A stretch of 64,000 bases of DNA from Pseudomonadota bacterium (GTDB taxonomy: Bacteria > Pseudomonadota > Gammaproteobacteria > Burkholderiales > Rhodocyclaceae), in the NCBI GenBank assembly GCA_018240785.1, contig JAFEFC010000027.1:1-64000 (forward strand), written 5' to 3'. This document shows, one piece after another, positions 27,978-45,922 of the stretch (position 1 is the first letter of the stretch; each line of letters begins with the position of its first letter). Made by a program: the position numbers and the translations under genes. Below the pieces are notes generated by a model that saw only the letters and a list, made by a program, of their open reading frames with translations, was not told where the DNA came from and searched no databases.

Positions 27978-28715
27978 ATGAGCGACAAGACGACCCACTT
28001 CGGCTTCCAGACGGTGGCCGAGGAAGCGAAGCAGAAGAAGGTTGCCGAGGTGTTCTCCTCGGTGGCGCAGAAATACGACGTGATGAACGACCTCATGTCC
28101 ATGGGCCTGCACCGGCTGTGGAAGGCGTTCACGATCCAGGTTTCCGGCGTGCGTGAAGGCGACCGCGTGCTCGACGTGGCGGGCGGCACCGCCGACCTGT
28201 CGCTCGCCTTCGCGAAGAAGGTGGGGCCTCGCGGCCAGGTATGGCTCACCGACATCAACCACGCGATGCTGTCGCGCGGCCGCGACCGCGTGGTCGATGC
28301 CGGCTACCCGCTGCCGGTGGCGCAGTGCAACGCCGAGAGGCTGCCTTTCCCGGACGACTGGTTCGACTGCGTCACCGTCGCCTTCGGCCTGCGCAACATG
28401 ACCCACAAGGACGTCGCCATCGCCGAGATGCGCCGCGTGCTGCGCCCCGGCGGCCGCTTGCTGGTGCTCGAGTTTTCGCGCGTGTGGAAGCCGCTGTCGC
28501 CGCTGTATGACTTCTATTCGTTCAAGGTGCTGCCGTGGATGGGCCAGAAGGTCGCCAGCGACGCCGAAAGCTACCGCTACCTCGCCGAATCCATCCGCAT
28601 GCATCCGGGGCAGGAAGAGCTCAAGGCGATGATGGAACAGGCCGGTCTCGCGCGGGTCGATTACTTCAACCTCAGCGCTGGCGTGGTCGCTCTGCACCGC
28701 GGTTACAAGCTCTGA
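27978..28715 (+). CDS. ubiE: demethylmenaquinone/ubiquinone C-methyltransferase UbiE
   Basis: A 245-residue class I SAM methyltransferase for the C-methylation step of ubiquinone (and menaquinone) synthesis. The start at 27978 ([13 protein letters not shown]) follows the DUF971 stop by 7 bp. Family signatures are [17 protein letters not shown], the SAM loop [38 protein letters not shown], and the C-terminal [15 protein letters not shown]. It acts on the membrane with UbiJ, encoded next. Confidence 0.97.
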   Translation: MSDKTTHFGFQTVAEEAKQKKVAEVFSSVAQKYDVMNDLMSMGLHRLWKAFTIQVSGVREGDRVLDVAGGTADLSLAFAKKVGPRGQVWLTDINHAMLSRGRDRVVDAGYPLPVAQCNAERLPFPDDWFDCVTVAFGLRNMTHKDVAIAEMRRVLRPGGRLLVLEFSRVWKPLSPLYDFYSFKVLPWMGQKVASDAESYRYLAESIRMHPGQEELKAMMEQAGLARVDYFNLSAGVVALHRGYKL

Positions 28716-28795
28716 CACGGTAACGTACCGGCGACGCCCGGCCTGCCGCAACCGCCCGCCCGCAGCGCCGGGCAGGCACGTACAGCGTTGAAGCC

Positions 28796-29374
28796 ATGAT
28801 CGACAATCTTTTCCTGTCCGCCACCAATCACTTGCTCGCCCAGTCGGGATGGGCGCGCAAACGGCTCGCACCGCACGCCGGGCGCACTGCGCGACTCGAA
28901 CTGCAGCCGCTGGGCTCGATCGACTTCTCGGTGTCCGGCGACGGGCATCTCGCGCAATGGACGTCCGAGGAAGCGCCGGACGTGCTGCTGCGGGTGCCGG
29001 TCGGTCAGCTTCCGCAAGCGCTGGGCGAAGGCATGGAAGCCGTCATGCGCGAGGTGCGGATCGAGGGCAATGCCGAGTTCGCCGATGCGCTCGGCTTCGT
29101 CTTCCGCCACCTGCGTTGGGATCTGGAGGAGGACCTGTCACGCGTGGTGGGCGACATCGCGGCCCACCGCCTGGTGGAGACCGGCCGGCAGCTCACCGAG
29201 CAGGGCCGACGCGCGCTTGCCAGCGCGGGCGGCAACGTCGCCGAATACCTCGTCGAGGAACAGCCGCTGCTCGTCTCCCGCCATGCCCTTCCCGGTTTCG
29301 CCGCCGAAGTGGCCGAGCTGCGCGACGCGGTCGCACGCATGGACAAGCGCATCGCGCGCCTTGTTCGTCGCTGA
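28796..29374 (+). CDS. ubiJ: ubiquinone accessory factor UbiJ (SCP2 domain)
   Basis: A 192-residue UbiJ: an SCP2 lipid-binding domain (about 12-110; LELQPLGSIDFSVSGDGHLA, FVFRHLRWDLEEDLSRVVGD) and a C-terminal helix pair with a coiled coil (EVAELRDAVARMDKRIARL). It is thought to present the lipophilic quinone precursor to the Ubi complex. It usually precedes ubiB; here the ATP synthase genes run towards it from the other strand and ubiB is not in this window. Confidence 0.92.
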   Translation: MIDNLFLSATNHLLAQSGWARKRLAPHAGRTARLELQPLGSIDFSVSGDGHLAQWTSEEAPDVLLRVPVGQLPQALGEGMEAVMREVRIEGNAEFADALGFVFRHLRWDLEEDLSRVVGDIAAHRLVETGRQLTEQGRRALASAGGNVAEYLVEEQPLLVSRHALPGFAAEVAELRDAVARMDKRIARLVRR

Positions 29375-29412
29375 ACAGCAAGCGACAGGGCGCTTCAACA
29401 CGCTCTCCGGGC

Positions 29413-29443
29413 AAAAAAAAAGCAGCCACGAGGGCTGCTTTTT
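29413..29443. terminator. bidirectional terminator between ubiJ and atpC
   Basis: A perfect 8-bp stem (AAGCAGCC at 29420-29427, GGCTGCTT at 29433-29440) with a 5-base loop. It is flanked by an A run (29413-29420) and a T run (29439-29443), so it can end transcription in both directions between two convergent genes. Confidence 0.9.
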
Positions 29444-29480
29444 CAATACCGATATGCGTGCGGCAGCGGCGATACCGCGA

Positions 29481-29906
29481 TCAGTGGCCGCGCTTGCGCA
29501 ACTTGCTGATCGCCTCGAGTTGTGCGATCGCTTCGATGAGTTCCGCCTGCGCCTTCGCGTAATCGAGCTTGGCGCTCTGGTTACGCAGTGCCTCTTCGGC
29601 CCTCTGCTTGGCCTCGAGCGCCTTGGCTTCGTCCAGGTCCTTGCCACGGATGGCGGTATCCGCCAGCACGGTCACCAGACCCGGTTGAACTTCCAGCAGA
29701 CCACCGGCAACGAACACCAGCTCTTCCTCTGCCTGCCCAGGCAGCTTGACTCGCACCGCACCCGGCTTGATCCGGGTCATCAGCGGCATGTGGCCCGGCA
29801 GGATGCCGAGTTCGCCCGCTTCGCCGGGCAACGCGACGAACTCTGCCAGCCCGGAGAAGATCTGCTCTTCTGCGCTGACGATGTCCACGTGAACTGTCAT
29901 GGCCAT
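29481..29906 (-). CDS. atpC: ATP synthase F1 epsilon subunit
   Basis: A 141-residue epsilon subunit: an N-terminal beta sandwich ([38 protein letters not shown]) and a C-terminal helical pair (from about 90) that regulates rotation by binding beta subunits. It is last in the atp operon and ends just before a bidirectional terminator. Confidence 0.97.
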   Translation of the reverse strand: MAMTVHVDIVSAEEQIFSGLAEFVALPGEAGELGILPGHMPLMTRIKPGAVRVKLPGQAEEELVFVAGGLLEVQPGLVTVLADTAIRGKDLDEAKALEAKQRAEEALRNQSAKLDYAKAQAELIEAIAQLEAISKLRKRGH

Positions 29907-29974
29907 AGTGTGTCCTTTTCAGATCCGCACGGCGATTGGCTCGCCGTGCGGGTATTGAGGCAAAGCAGGGCCGC

Positions 29975-31390
<1,416 letters not shown>

Positions 31391-31401
31391 TCAATAATCC
31401 G

Positions 31402-32271
31402 TTACACCGCGGCGGCGCCGCTGACGATTTCCGACAACTCTTTCGTGATCGCAGCCTGACGGGTCTTGTTGTAGACCAGTTGCAGGTCGCCAATCACGGT
31501 CTTGGCGTTGTCGGAAGCGGCCTTCATTGCCACCATGCGCGCGCTCTGTTCGGATGCCATGTTCTCGGCCACCGCCTGATACACCAGCGCCTCGACGTAA
31601 CGCACCAGCAGCTCGTCGATGACGACCTGCGGATCGGGCTCGTAGAGGTAGTCCCAGGAGCTGTCGGGCGTGCCCAGCTTCTCGCCGGACAGCGGCAGCA
31701 ACTGCTCGAGCTGCGGCTCCTGCTTCATCGTGTTGATGAAGCGCGTGTAGGCGATGTAGACCGCGTCGAGCTCGTCGTTCTGGAACGCGTCGAGCATGAC
31801 CTTGACCGGACCGATCAGCTTCTCCAGGTGCGGCGTGTCACCGAGCTGCGTGACGTTCGACACCACCTTCGCCCCCATGCGCTGCATGAAGCCCAGACCC
31901 TTGTTGCCGATGCAGCAGGCACGGATCTCGGAGACGCCCGAGGACTGCCAGTCCTTCATGGCATTCAGCGCGATACGCTGGACGTTGGTGTTGAGACCAC
32001 CGCAAAGACCCTTGTCGGTGGTCACCAGGATGAGCCCCACCCGCTTGACCTGGTCCTTGCGGACCAGGAAGGGGTGCTTGTAATCGGTCACATTGGCCTG
32101 GGACAGGTTCGCGGCGAGTCGGCGGACTTTCTCGGCAAAGGGACGGGCAGCACGCATCCGGTCCTGCGCCTTGCGCATCTTGGATGCGGCCACCATCTCC
32201 ATGGCCTTGGTGATCTTGCGCGTGTTCTGCACGCTCTTGATCTTGGTACGGATTTCCTTACCGCTAGCCAT
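31402..32271 (-). CDS. atpG: ATP synthase F1 gamma subunit
   Basis: A 289-residue central-stalk subunit. The N- and C-terminal helices form the rotor coiled coil ([22 protein letters not shown] at the start and [20 protein letters not shown] near the end), with a Rossmann-like middle. It couples proton flow to the catalytic changes in beta. The canonical order atpA-atpG-atpD is kept, with a 21-bp gap from atpA. Confidence 0.97.
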   Translation of the reverse strand: MASGKEIRTKIKSVQNTRKITKAMEMVAASKMRKAQDRMRAARPFAEKVRRLAANLSQANVTDYKHPFLVRKDQVKRVGLILVTTDKGLCGGLNTNVQRIALNAMKDWQSSGVSEIRACCIGNKGLGFMQRMGAKVVSNVTQLGDTPHLEKLIGPVKVMLDAFQNDELDAVYIAYTRFINTMKQEPQLEQLLPLSGEKLGTPDSSWDYLYEPDPQVVIDELLVRYVEALVYQAVAENMASEQSARMVAMKAASDNAKTVIGDLQLVYNKTRQAAITKELSEIVSGAAAV

Positions 32272-32292
32272 ATTCCGTCTCCGTCCGCGGCC

Positions 32293-33831
<1,539 letters not shown>

Positions 33832-33844
33832 AGCTTTTATGCTC

Positions 33845-34378
33845 CTAGTTCTTTAGCGCAGCGGCCATGTTCGCGAGCTTGCCGCGGACCGAGGCGTCGA
33901 TGACTTCGTCGCCGACGGCGATGCGGACCCCACCGATGAGCGCGGGATCGATGTGGACCTGCACGTTCAGTTTCGCCTTGAAGCGCGCTTCGAGGTCGGA
34001 CTTGAGTGAGGCCAGCGTCGCATCGTCGAGGGGGAAGGCAGAGGCGATATCCGCCTCGAGGACGCCCTCGTGTTCGTTCTTGAGAGCAACGAACAGGTCA
34101 CGGATCTCCGGAAGCACCTGCAGACGTTCGTTATCCACGAGCACGCGGACGAAGTTCTGCTGATCTGCGGTCAGGGTCCCGGCCACATCCAGGACCAGCT
34201 TCACGAGCTGGTCGGCGGAGAGCTTGGGATCGTTGATGCATTCCCGCATGGAACGATCGGCCGCCACCGCGGCGAGCCGATCCAGTGCTTCCGACCAAGG
34301 CCCCAGCGCACCTGCCCCGCGGGCCAGCTCGAAGGCGGCATCCGCATAGGGGCGCGCGATGGTGACGTTCTCGGCCAT
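33845..34378 (-). CDS. atpH: ATP synthase F1 delta subunit
   Basis: A 177-residue delta subunit linking the b-stalk to the alpha ring: an N-terminal six-helix bundle starting [20 protein letters not shown] and a C-terminal small alpha/beta part ([32 protein letters not shown]). It starts 3 bp after the atpF stop, so both are probably translated together. Confidence 0.96.
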   Translation of the reverse strand: MAENVTIARPYADAAFELARGAGALGPWSEALDRLAAVAADRSMRECINDPKLSADQLVKLVLDVAGTLTADQQNFVRVLVDNERLQVLPEIRDLFVALKNEHEGVLEADIASAFPLDDATLASLKSDLEARFKAKLNVQVHIDPALIGGVRIAVGDEVIDASVRGKLANMAAALKN

Positions 34379-34381
34379 GAC

Positions 34382-34855
34382 TTATTGCAGTTCCTGTTTC
34401 AGGTTGGCAAGCAGTTCGGCGTGCACCTGGGAGTTGATCTCACGGCGCAGGATCTTCTCTGCTCCGGCAACAGCCAGGTGGGCGACCTGGTCGCGCAGGG
34501 CTTCCTTGGCACGCTGGGCGGCGGCACCGGCTTCGGCTTCCGCAGCTTCGCGCGCCTGGGCGACGATGCGGGAAGCCTCGGTACGGGCTTCGTCGATCAG
34601 TTGGCTCGCCTGCTTTTCAGCGGAGGCCCGCACGTCGCCCGCGGATTCGCGAGCCTTGCGCAGTTCCTCGACGACCTTCTTCTCGGCGAGAGCCAGATCG
34701 GTCTTGGCCTTGTCCGCAGCTGCCAGCCCGTCAGCGATCTTCTTCGCGCGCTCGTCGAGTGCCTTCACGATGGGCGGCCACACGAATTTCATCGTGAACC
34801 ACGCCAGAATGAAGAACACAACGAGCTGGGCTATCAGGGTTGCGTTCAGATTCAC
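34382..34855 (-). CDS. atpF: ATP synthase Fo b subunit
   Basis: A 157-residue peripheral-stalk protein with a single N-terminal helix in the membrane ([21 protein letters not shown]) and a long coiled coil rich in Ala, Glu, Lys and Arg. The length and the conserved [20 protein letters not shown] junction are typical. It lies 32 bp after atpE. Confidence 0.97.
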   Translation of the reverse strand: MNLNATLIAQLVVFFILAWFTMKFVWPPIVKALDERAKKIADGLAAADKAKTDLALAEKKVVEELRKARESAGDVRASAEKQASQLIDEARTEASRIVAQAREAAEAEAGAAAQRAKEALRDQVAHLAVAGAEKILRREINSQVHAELLANLKQELQ

Positions 34856-34887
34856 GGTTTTCGCTCCTTAGAGGATTAAGGAGACGA

Positions 34888-35145
<258 letters not shown>

Positions 35146-35192
35146 TTAGTGAGGAAGGTGAGTTTAAAAACCAGGTACTGCGATGAAACGGG

Positions 35193-38465
<3,273 letters not shown>

Positions 38466-38475
38466 ACGGAAGGCG

Positions 38476-41262
38476 ATGATGAAGACCTGGCTGTGGATCG
38501 TTGTGGGGGCGGCCCTGGGCCTGATGGGTGGAGCCGCCGGCGCCGTCGCGGGTGCCGTGCTTGGCGGCATGGTGGCGAGCCTGCTCGCCGAGCGGCGGGA
38601 GGCCGGCGCCCGGTTCGAGGCGCGCCTCACGGCGCTCGAGCGGGAGTTGGCGACACTGCGGCGCCGGTCATCCGCCACGGCGGGCTCCGCCCTTGCTGAT
38701 GCGGCGACAACCGCCGATGGCGGCTCAGTCTCGGCAGCAAGCTCGGCTGCCGCCACGGTGACACAGCCCGCAGCCGATTCACCCGTCCTGGAGGCGCCCG
38801 GGCCGGGACCTCGTCCGGCTGCGCCGCTGCAAGCCGCCCCCAGCGCTGGCGGCAGCCCTTTGCCGGGCGGCACGGAGGGGGATGAAACATCTGCAGATGC
38901 CGCACCCGATGCACAGATCGACCTCGATGCGCTCTACATGCGCCTGCGCAACTGCCTGTTCGGCGGCAACACGCTGGTACGGGTAGGCATCCTGGTGCTG
39001 TTCTTCGGCCTCGCCTTCCTGGCGCGCTACGCGGTCGAAAACGCCCTGCTGCCGCCGGTGCTGCGCGTCGCTGGCTTTGCGCTCGCCGGTTGTGTCCTCG
39101 GCGCCCTGGGCTGGCGGCTGCGCGAGCGGCGTCGCGGCTACGCGCTGAGCCTGCAGGGCGGCGGCATCGCCGTGCTGTACCTGACCGCCTTTGCCGCCTT
39201 GCGCCTGTACGGGCTGCTCCCGGCCGACGCGACCTTCGCCATCCTGCTGGCCCTGGTCGGCCTCGCCGCCTGGCTCGCGGTGCGGCAGGATGCGCCGGTG
39301 CTGGCGATCATCGGCACGGCCGGCGGCTTCGCCGCGCCCATCCTCGCCTCCACCGGCGCCGGCGACCATGTGCAGTTGTTCGCCTACTACGCCATCCTCG
39401 ATGCCGGCGTGCTGGTGCTGGCCTGGCGCAAGGCCTGGCGCGGCCTCAACCTGACCGGCTTCCTGTTCACCTTCCTGATCGGCCTCGCCTGGGGTGCGCA
39501 GTTCTACCACCCCTGGCACTACGCCAGCACCCAGCCTTTCCTGATCCTGTTCGCGTTGATGTACGTCGCCGCAGCCGTGGCCTACGCCTGGAAGCGCGAG
39601 CCCGCGTTGCGCGATCCGATCGACGGCACGCTGGTGTTCGGCGTGCCGGTGGTGGGCTTCGGCCTGCAGGCAGCGCTGGTGCAAGGCATGCCGGATGCGC
39701 TGGCATGGAGCGCCGCCGCGGCCGGCGTCTTCTACCTCGGCCTCGCCGCCCTGCTGCATCGCCTGCGCCAGACGCGGCTCGAGCTGCTGGTGACGAGCTT
39801 CACCGCGATCGGCATCGCCTTCCTCACGCTGGCGCTGCCACTCGCCTTCGACGGGCGCTGGAGCGCGGCGGCGTGGGCGCTGGAAGGCGCGGCGCTGTGG
39901 TGGGTGGCGATCCGCCAGCAGCGCCGGCTGGCAGGCGCTGCCGCGCTGCTGCTGCAGGCCGGCGCCGGCGTCCTGTTCGCGGCCGACCTCGCGCAGAACG
40001 ATGTGCCGCGCACGCTGCCGCTGCTCAACAGCGCCTTCCTCGGCACCACCATGATCGCCGGCGCGGGCTTCGCCAGCGCCTGGTTCGCGGCGCGACCGGG
40101 CGCGGCGCCGGACGCCACGCCGAAGCGCAGCGGCAGCGCGCTGCTGGTATGGGGCTGGCTGTGGTGGCTGGGCGGCGCCTGGGACGAGATCGTCGCGCAC
40201 CTCGCTACCGGCACCCAGCCGGCCGCCCTGCTGCTCGCCTTCGCCGTCAGCGGCGCGCTCGCCAGCGCGATCGCTGCCAGGCTGAGCTGGCCGGGGCTGA
40301 TGCGCGGCGCGCTGCTGCCACTGGCAGGCATGGCGATCGCGCTGGCGCAGGTCTTCGGCTACGGCGTGCCGCCCCTCGCCAATGGCGGCTGGCTGGCCTG
40401 GCCGCTGGGCCTCGCCCTGCATCTGGCCAGCCTGCGCCTGGCCGATCGCAAGCCCGACGCGCCACACCGCTTCGCGTTCGGGCATGCGGCGGCGGTATGG
40501 GTGCTGGCGCTCGCACTGTCGCAGGAGCTGGGCCAGCGACTGGCGCCCCTGGCCCTGGGCGACGGCTGGAAGCTGGGCGCCTTCGCCCTGCCGCCGGCGC
40601 TGCTGCTGGCCGCGCTGGCATTGGCCGCGCGCAGCACCGCCTGGCCGCTCGAGCGCTGGCGCGCGAGCTACCTCGCCGGCGGTGCCGCACCAGTGGCCGC
40701 TGCGCTGGCGCTGTGGTCGGCGGCGATCCACCCCTTCGGCGCCGGCGCGCCTGATCCGCTGGGCTACCTCCCGCTGCTCAACCCGATGGACCTGACGCTG
40801 GCGCTGGCGCTGGGCGCCGTGGCGCTGTGGCTGCAGCGTGCCGGCGACCTCCTCGCCCGCTTAGCCGGTCCGCTGTCGCGGCTGCAGGCGATCCTCGCCG
40901 CAGTGGCCTTCATCGCCGCGAATGCCGCGCTGCTGCGCGCGGTGCATCGCTACACCGGCACGCGCTGGGAGATGGGCGCGCTGCTCGCGCTCGACACGAC
41001 GCAGGCCGCGCTGTCGCTGTTCTGGGCGGTGCTCGGCCTGGGCCTGATGCTGCTCGCGAGCCGCCGCGTCAGCCGCGTCATGTGGCTCGCCGGCGCCGGC
41101 CTGATGGTGGCGGTGGTGGGAAAACTCTTCCTGGTGGACATGGCGGCCAGCGGCGCGCTGGCGCGCATCGTGTCCTTCATCGGCGCCGGGCTGCTGTTGC
41201 TGGTGGTGGGGTATTTCTCCCCGCTGCCGCCGAAACGGCAGGACGCCGCAGGCGTGCGCTGA
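38476..41262 (+). CDS. DUF2339 polytopic membrane protein
   Basis: A 928-residue protein with start at 38476 ([10 protein letters not shown]; the second ATG at 38479 is equally possible). The first helix runs from about residue 5 to 37, followed by a short coiled coil ([17 protein letters not shown]) and an Ala/Pro-rich linker to about 150. Then come some twenty-plus predicted helices that fill the rest, as in the DUF2339 family ([39 protein letters not shown]). Function unknown. It follows the acyltransferase by 10 bp and ends before parB. Confidence 0.9.
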   Translation: MMKTWLWIVVGAALGLMGGAAGAVAGAVLGGMVASLLAERREAGARFEARLTALERELATLRRRSSATAGSALADAATTADGGSVSAASSAAATVTQPAADSPVLEAPGPGPRPAAPLQAAPSAGGSPLPGGTEGDETSADAAPDAQIDLDALYMRLRNCLFGGNTLVRVGILVLFFGLAFLARYAVENALLPPVLRVAGFALAGCVLGALGWRLRERRRGYALSLQGGGIAVLYLTAFAALRLYGLLPADATFAILLALVGLAAWLAVRQDAPVLAIIGTAGGFAAPILASTGAGDHVQLFAYYAILDAGVLVLAWRKAWRGLNLTGFLFTFLIGLAWGAQFYHPWHYASTQPFLILFALMYVAAAVAYAWKREPALRDPIDGTLVFGVPVVGFGLQAALVQGMPDALAWSAAAAGVFYLGLAALLHRLRQTRLELLVTSFTAIGIAFLTLALPLAFDGRWSAAAWALEGAALWWVAIRQQRRLAGAAALLLQAGAGVLFAADLAQNDVPRTLPLLNSAFLGTTMIAGAGFASAWFAARPGAAPDATPKRSGSALLVWGWLWWLGGAWDEIVAHLATGTQPAALLLAFAVSGALASAIAARLSWPGLMRGALLPLAGMAIALAQVFGYGVPPLANGGWLAWPLGLALHLASLRLADRKPDAPHRFAFGHAAAVWVLALALSQELGQRLAPLALGDGWKLGAFALPPALLLAALALAARSTAWPLERWRASYLAGGAAPVAAALALWSAAIHPFGAGAPDPLGYLPLLNPMDLTLALALGAVALWLQRAGDLLARLAGPLSRLQAILAAVAFIAANAALLRAVHRYTGTRWEMGALLALDTTQAALSLFWAVLGLGLMLLASRRVSRVMWLAGAGLMVAVVGKLFLVDMAASGALARIVSFIGAGLLLLVVGYFSPLPPKRQDAAGVR

Positions 41263-41313
41263 GTCGGCCGCCGCCCCGCGCGCTCTGGCTCGCGGGCGCC
41301 GAGGCCGCGAGGC

Positions 41314-42165
41314 TCAGCGCAGGCGGCCGAGCAGGCCGTCGAGCTGGTCGAGGCTGCCGAAGCGGATGGTGACTTCGCCGGCGCCTTTCTTGTTGGCCTT
41401 GATCTTCACCGTGGCGCCGATGGCGTCGGCGATTTCCTCTTCCAGCCGCAGCAGGTCGCGGTCAGGTGCCGCCGCGGCCTTCTTCTGCCGCGGGTTGAGC
41501 ACCTGCTGCACCAGGCGCTCGGTGTCGCGCACCGACAATTGCCGCGCGGCGACGAGGTTAGCGAGCTGGATCTGGTTGGCGCCGTCGAGCGGCAGCAGCG
41601 CGCGCGCATGGCCCATGTCGATGTCGCCAGCCATCAGCAGCTCCTGCACCGGCCGGGCGAGGTTGAGCAGGCGCAGCAGGTTGGAGGCCGCCGGGCGCGA
41701 GCGGCCAACCGCGTCGGCCGCCTGCTGGTGGGTCATGGCGAACTCGTCGATCAGGCGCTGGATGCCGCTGGCTTCCTCGAGCGGATTGAGGTCCTCGCGC
41801 TGGATGTTCTCGATCAGCGACATCGCCAGCGCGGCTTCGTCCGGAATCTCGCGCACCAGGCAGGGCACGTCGTCGAGGCCGGCGATCTGCGCCGCACGCC
41901 AGCGGCGCTCGCCGGCAATGATCTCGTAGCGATCGTCGTCGATCGGCCGCACCAGGATGGGCTGCATGACGCCCTGTGCCTTGATCGAGGCCGCCAGCTC
42001 CTCGAGCGAGCCCGGATCCATGCGCGTGCGCGGCTGGTACTTGCCGGGCTGCAGTGCCGCGGTAGCCAGCGTCTGCAGCGCGCTCTTCTCGGCTTCGTCG
42101 TCGTGGTTGGCCGCCAGCAGCGCATCCAGGCCGCGGCCGAGGCCCTTGAGTTTGGGTTTGTTCAT
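41314..42165 (-). CDS. parB: chromosome partitioning protein ParB
   Basis: A 283-residue ParB. After an N-terminal [12 protein letters not shown] peptide for ParA contact comes the CTPase/ParB fold ([34 protein letters not shown]), the HTH region ([22 protein letters not shown]-type, here [13 protein letters not shown]) and a C-terminal dimer domain. It loads on parS centromeres; I found no parS match in this window. The start is 14 bp after the parA stop. Confidence 0.96.
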   Translation of the reverse strand: MNKPKLKGLGRGLDALLAANHDDEAEKSALQTLATAALQPGKYQPRTRMDPGSLEELAASIKAQGVMQPILVRPIDDDRYEIIAGERRWRAAQIAGLDDVPCLVREIPDEAALAMSLIENIQREDLNPLEEASGIQRLIDEFAMTHQQAADAVGRSRPAASNLLRLLNLARPVQELLMAGDIDMGHARALLPLDGANQIQLANLVAARQLSVRDTERLVQQVLNPRQKKAAAAPDRDLLRLEEEIADAIGATVKIKANKKGAGEVTIRFGSLDQLDGLLGRLR

Positions 42166-42179
42166 GTCCTGGCCCGCAT

Positions 42180-42950
42180 TCAGAGCGTCTTGACGCGCTC
42201 GATCATTTCGTTGGCGAATGCCATGTAGGCCTGCGCGCCCTTGGCGCCGCGATCGAACACGACACCGGGCAGCCCGTGGCTGGGCGCTTCGGCCAGGCGC
42301 ACGTTGCGCGGCACGATGGCGCGGAAGACCTTGTCGCCGAAGTGCGATTCGAGCTGGGCCGAGACCTGCTGCTGCAGCGTCATGCGCGGATCGAACATGA
42401 CGCGCAGCAGGCCGATGATCTTGAGCTCGCGGTTGAGGTTGGCGTGGACCTTCTTGATCGTGTTGACGAGGTCGGACAGGCCTTCCAGCGCGTAGTACTC
42501 GCACTGCATCGGGATGATGACGCCATGGGCGCCACACAGGCCGTTGAGCGTGAGCATGGAGAGCGAGGGCGGGCAGTCGATGAGCACGAAGTCGTAGTCG
42601 GCATCGAAGGCACGCAGGGCATCGCGCAGGCGCTTTTCGCGGTTGTCGAGGTTGACGAGCTCGACTTCGGCGCCGGCGAGGTCGCGGTTGGCGGGCAGGA
42701 CGTCGTAGCCGCCGGATTCGGACTTGACCCGGACTTCGTCGAGGGAGGCGAGGCCGACGAGCAGGTGGTAGACGGACTTTTCGAGCGCGCGCTTGTCGAC
42801 GCCGCTTCCCATGGTGGCGTTGCCCTGCGGGTCGAGGTCGACGAGCAGGGTGCGCTGTCCGGCCAGCTGCAGCGCGGCGGCGAGGTTGACGCAGGTGGTG
42901 GTCTTGCCCACCCCGCCTTTCTGGTTGGCGACGCAGAAGATTCGGGCCAT
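42180..42950 (-). CDS. parA: chromosome partitioning ATPase ParA
   Basis: A 256-residue Walker ATPase (Soj). The deviant Walker A KGGVGKTTTCVNLA is at residues about 11-24, the Walker A-prime LLVDLDPQGNATMG at about 35-48, and Walker B in YDFVLIDCPPSLSML. It forms a DNA-bound gradient that pulls ParB-parS complexes. It is chromosomal by context (rsmG, mnmG upstream in the same direction). Confidence 0.96.
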   Translation of the reverse strand: MARIFCVANQKGGVGKTTTCVNLAAALQLAGQRTLLVDLDPQGNATMGSGVDKRALEKSVYHLLVGLASLDEVRVKSESGGYDVLPANRDLAGAEVELVNLDNREKRLRDALRAFDADYDFVLIDCPPSLSMLTLNGLCGAHGVIIPMQCEYYALEGLSDLVNTIKKVHANLNRELKIIGLLRVMFDPRMTLQQQVSAQLESHFGDKVFRAIVPRNVRLAEAPSHGLPGVVFDRGAKGAQAYMAFANEMIERVKTL

Positions 42951-43068
42951 GTGGCTTCAGCTTGTTCCAGTTGCAGAGGGATCGCGCTCGGCGCGGAACC
43001 CGGAGTTTACTTCAATGCGGCGGCGCAACATGCCGACGATGTTCGCAATGGATCGCCCCGGCGCGCTC

Positions 43069-43185
43069 CGAATCCGGTCTGGCAACGGGGGATGCGCTCC
43101 GTCAGGCTGCGGAACTCGCCCTCGCTGCGCTCGGTGCTCGGACAGTCCTCGCCTGCTCCGCGCATCCCCCGCCGCCAGACCTGCC
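43069..43185. repeat. dispersed palindromic element, copy B
   Basis: A 117-bp block in the 278-bp gap between rsmG and parA, the counterpart of copy A at 22117-22230. Its terminal inverted repeats match at 20 of 22 positions (GGTCTGGCAACGGGGGATGC on the left). The centre CTCGCTGCGCTCGG and GCTCGGACAG are shared with copy A. Differences between the copies in the ends are often compensated, which suggests selection for the hairpin. Confidence 0.8.
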
Positions 43186-43228
43186 GCGTCACGATTTCCG
43201 ACGCCGCGCTGTTTCACTCGAGGGAATT

Positions 43229-43882
43229 TCATGCCCGCTCGATGACGAGCAGATGGCGCTCGGCATCCAGTCCCGGCACCTGCAACGTGTGGGTCGCCGT
43301 CACCGCCCAGCCAGCCGGCAGCGCGTCGATCTCATCGGCCGGATGCACGCCCTTCATCGCGTACAGCGCGCCACCGTCAGCGACGAGATGGCCGGACAGG
43401 TTCACGAAGTCCGCCAGGCTGGAGAAGGCGCGCGAGATCACGCCGTCGGCCGCGCCGCCGGGCAGGCGGTCGGGTGTCACTTTTTCCACCCGCTCGTTGA
43501 TGACGCTGAAGTTGCCCAGTTGCAGTTCGATCCTCGCCTGTTGCTGGAAGCTGGCCTTCTTATTCACCGTCTCGATCGAATTGACGATCAGGCCGCTGTG
43601 CACGATGGCCAGCGGGATGCCGGGCAGGCCGCCGCCGGAGCCGATGTCGGCGAGGCGCTCGACACGCGTCAGGTGCGGCAGCACCGCGAGCGAATCGAGC
43701 AGGTGGTGGGTGATGACTTCGCGCGGGTCGCGGATGGCGGTGAGGTTGTAGACCTTGTTCCACTTCAGCAGCAGTTCGCCGAAGGCGAGCAGGCGGTCGA
43801 CCGTTTCCTGCGGCAGCACCAGGCCCAGCGCAGCGATGCCGTCGACCAACTGGCGCGCGTGGGCGGCGAGCGCGCCGCTCAT
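43229..43882 (-). CDS. rsmG: 16S rRNA (guanine-N7) methyltransferase RsmG
   Basis: A 217-residue methyltransferase that modifies G527 of 16S rRNA; mutants in other species resist streptomycin. Motifs: [16 protein letters not shown], the SAM loop [19 protein letters not shown], and the catalytic-side [12 protein letters not shown]. The start overlaps the mnmG stop by 4 bp, the classical gidA-gidB pair. Confidence 0.96.
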   Translation of the reverse strand: MSGALAAHARQLVDGIAALGLVLPQETVDRLLAFGELLLKWNKVYNLTAIRDPREVITHHLLDSLAVLPHLTRVERLADIGSGGGLPGIPLAIVHSGLIVNSIETVNKKASFQQQARIELQLGNFSVINERVEKVTPDRLPGGAADGVISRAFSSLADFVNLSGHLVADGGALYAMKGVHPADEIDALPAGWAVTATHTLQVPGLDAERHLLVIERA

Positions 43883-45822
43883 GCCGAGCGCCTCTGCTCG
43901 GCCGCCTCGGCCGAACCCGCTTCTTCACGCGTGCCGGCGCGCGCCGCCAGGTCGCGGCGCTTGAGCCAGACCAGCAGCAGCGAGATCGCTGCCGGGGTCA
44001 CGCCCTGGATGCGGCCGGCCTGGCCGATGGTCTCGGGCTTGTGCAGGTTGAGCTTCTGCTGCACCTCGCGCGACAGGCCGCGCACTTCGGCGTAGTCGAG
44101 GCCTTCGGGCAGGCGGGTGGCTTCGGCCTGGGCCTGCCGGGCGACTTCTTCCTGCTGGCGGTCGATGTAGCCCTGGTACTTGGCGGCGATCTCGAGCTGT
44201 TCGACGACCTGCGGATCGGTTTCGGGGTTTTCCGGCGCACCGGGCAGGCTCATCAGCGCGGCGTAGGTGGTCTCCGGCCGGCGCAGCAGGTCGAAGTAGC
44301 GGTACTCGCGCTCCAGCGCCTTGCCGACGACGCGCTCGGCATCCTCGGCGGGGATGCGGTCGGGCAGTGCCCAGGTCGCTTTCAGCCGCGCCGTCTCGCG
44401 CTCGATCGCTTCGCGCTTGGCGCAGAACGCCGCCCAGCGGACGTCGTCGACGAGGCCGAGTTCGCGGCCCTTTTCGGTCAGGCGCAGGTCGGCGTTGTCC
44501 TCGCGCAGGGAGAGGCGGTATTCGGCGCGCGAGGTGAACATGCGGTAGGGGTCGGACACGCCGCGGGTGATCAGGTCATCGACCAGCACGCCGAGGTAGG
44601 CCTCGTCACGGCGCGGGCACCAGGGCTCGCGGCCCTGCACCTGCAGCGCGGCGTTGGCGCCGGCGAGCAGGCCCTGCGCGGCGGCTTCCTCGTAGCCGGT
44701 GGTGCCGTTGATCTGGCCGGCGAAGAACAGGCCGGCGATGGATTTCGTTTCCAGGCTGGACTTGAGATTGCGCGGGTCGAAGAAGTCGTACTCGATGGCG
44801 TAGCCGGGGCGCAGGATGTGGGCGTTCTCGAGCCCGCGGATGCTGCGCACCACCAGCAACTGCACGTCGAAGGGCAGCGAGGTGGAGATGCCGTTGGGGT
44901 AGATCTCGTGCGTCGCCAGGCCTTCGGGTTCGAGAAAGACGTTGTGGCTGTCCTTGTCGGCGAAGCGGTGGATCTTGTCCTCGATCGACGGGCAGTAGCG
45001 CGGCCCCACGCCTTCGATCACGCCGGAATACATCGGCGAGCGGTCGAGGTTGGCGCGGATGATGTCGTGCGTGGCGGCGTTGGTGTTGGTGATCCAGCAC
45101 GGCAACTGGCGCGGATGCTGCGCCGCCGAGCCGAGGAAGCTGAACACCGGCACCGGATCATCGCCCGGCTGCTCCTGCATCACCGAGAAGTCGATGCTGC
45201 GCGCGTCCAGCCGCGGCGGCGTGCCGGTCTTGAGCCGGCCTTGCGGCAGCTTGAGCTCCTTCAGGCGCTGGCCGAGCGAAATGGCCGGCGGGTCGCCGGC
45301 GCGGCCGGCCGAGTAATGCTGCAGGCCGACGTGCACCAGGCCATTCAGGAAGGTGCCCGCGGTCAGCACCACCGCCGGCGCCTCGAAGCGCAGGCCGATC
45401 TGGGTGACGACGCCGGTGACGCGGTCGCCGCTTACGGTGAGGTCATCCACCGCCTGCTGGAACAGCCACAAGTTGGGCTGGTTCTCCAGCCGGCGGCGGA
45501 TCGCCGCCTTGTACAGCACGCGGTCGGCCTGGGCACGGGTGGCGCGCACCGCCGGTCCCTTGGAGGCGTTGAGGATGCGGAACTGGATGCCGCCCTCGTC
45601 GGTGGCCGCCGCCATCGCCCCGCCCAGCGCATCGACCTCCTTCACCAGGTGGCCCTTGCCGATGCCGCCGATCGACGGATTGCAGCTCATCGCCCCGAGC
45701 GTCTCGATGTTGTGGGTGAGCAGCAGCGTGGCCGCGCCCATGCGCGCCGCGGCGAGCGCGGCCTCGGTCCCGGCGTGACCGCCGCCGACCACGATGACAT
45801 CGAAACGGGTGGGGAAAAGCAT
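43879..45822 (-). CDS. mnmG: tRNA uridine 5-carboxymethylaminomethyl modification enzyme MnmG
   Basis: A 647-residue FAD protein (GidA) that with MnmE adds carboxymethylaminomethyl to U34 of several tRNAs. The start chosen is 45822 ([12 protein letters not shown]), which matches family N-termini; ATGs at 45846 and 45858 lie in frame. It has the FAD site [19 protein letters not shown], the GidA signatures [11 protein letters not shown] and [18 protein letters not shown] (partial), and a C-terminal helical domain for MnmE and tRNA binding. Confidence 0.97.
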   Translation of the reverse strand: MLFPTRFDVIVVGGGHAGTEAALAAARMGAATLLLTHNIETLGAMSCNPSIGGIGKGHLVKEVDALGGAMAAATDEGGIQFRILNASKGPAVRATRAQADRVLYKAAIRRRLENQPNLWLFQQAVDDLTVSGDRVTGVVTQIGLRFEAPAVVLTAGTFLNGLVHVGLQHYSAGRAGDPPAISLGQRLKELKLPQGRLKTGTPPRLDARSIDFSVMQEQPGDDPVPVFSFLGSAAQHPRQLPCWITNTNAATHDIIRANLDRSPMYSGVIEGVGPRYCPSIEDKIHRFADKDSHNVFLEPEGLATHEIYPNGISTSLPFDVQLLVVRSIRGLENAHILRPGYAIEYDFFDPRNLKSSLETKSIAGLFFAGQINGTTGYEEAAAQGLLAGANAALQVQGREPWCPRRDEAYLGVLVDDLITRGVSDPYRMFTSRAEYRLSLREDNADLRLTEKGRELGLVDDVRWAAFCAKREAIERETARLKATWALPDRIPAEDAERVVGKALEREYRYFDLLRRPETTYAALMSLPGAPENPETDPQVVEQLEIAAKYQGYIDRQQEEVARQAQAEATRLPEGLDYAEVRGLSREVQQKLNLHKPETIGQAGRIQGVTPAAISLLLVWLKRRDLAARAGTREEAGSAEAAEQRRSA

Positions 45823-45922
45823 GGACTGCGAAGTTTGATGCGGCATGATGCGGTGCACGAAACCTGATCGGGGCAGGCTCCGGATTGTACGCGCAGATGC
45901 CCCTCCGGCCTAGTGTTCCGCA

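Noticed and set aside
41314-45900. parS centromere site near parAB
   Set aside because: I looked for TGTTTCACGTGAAACA-type palindromes in the gaps and found only partial words such as TGTTCCACG.
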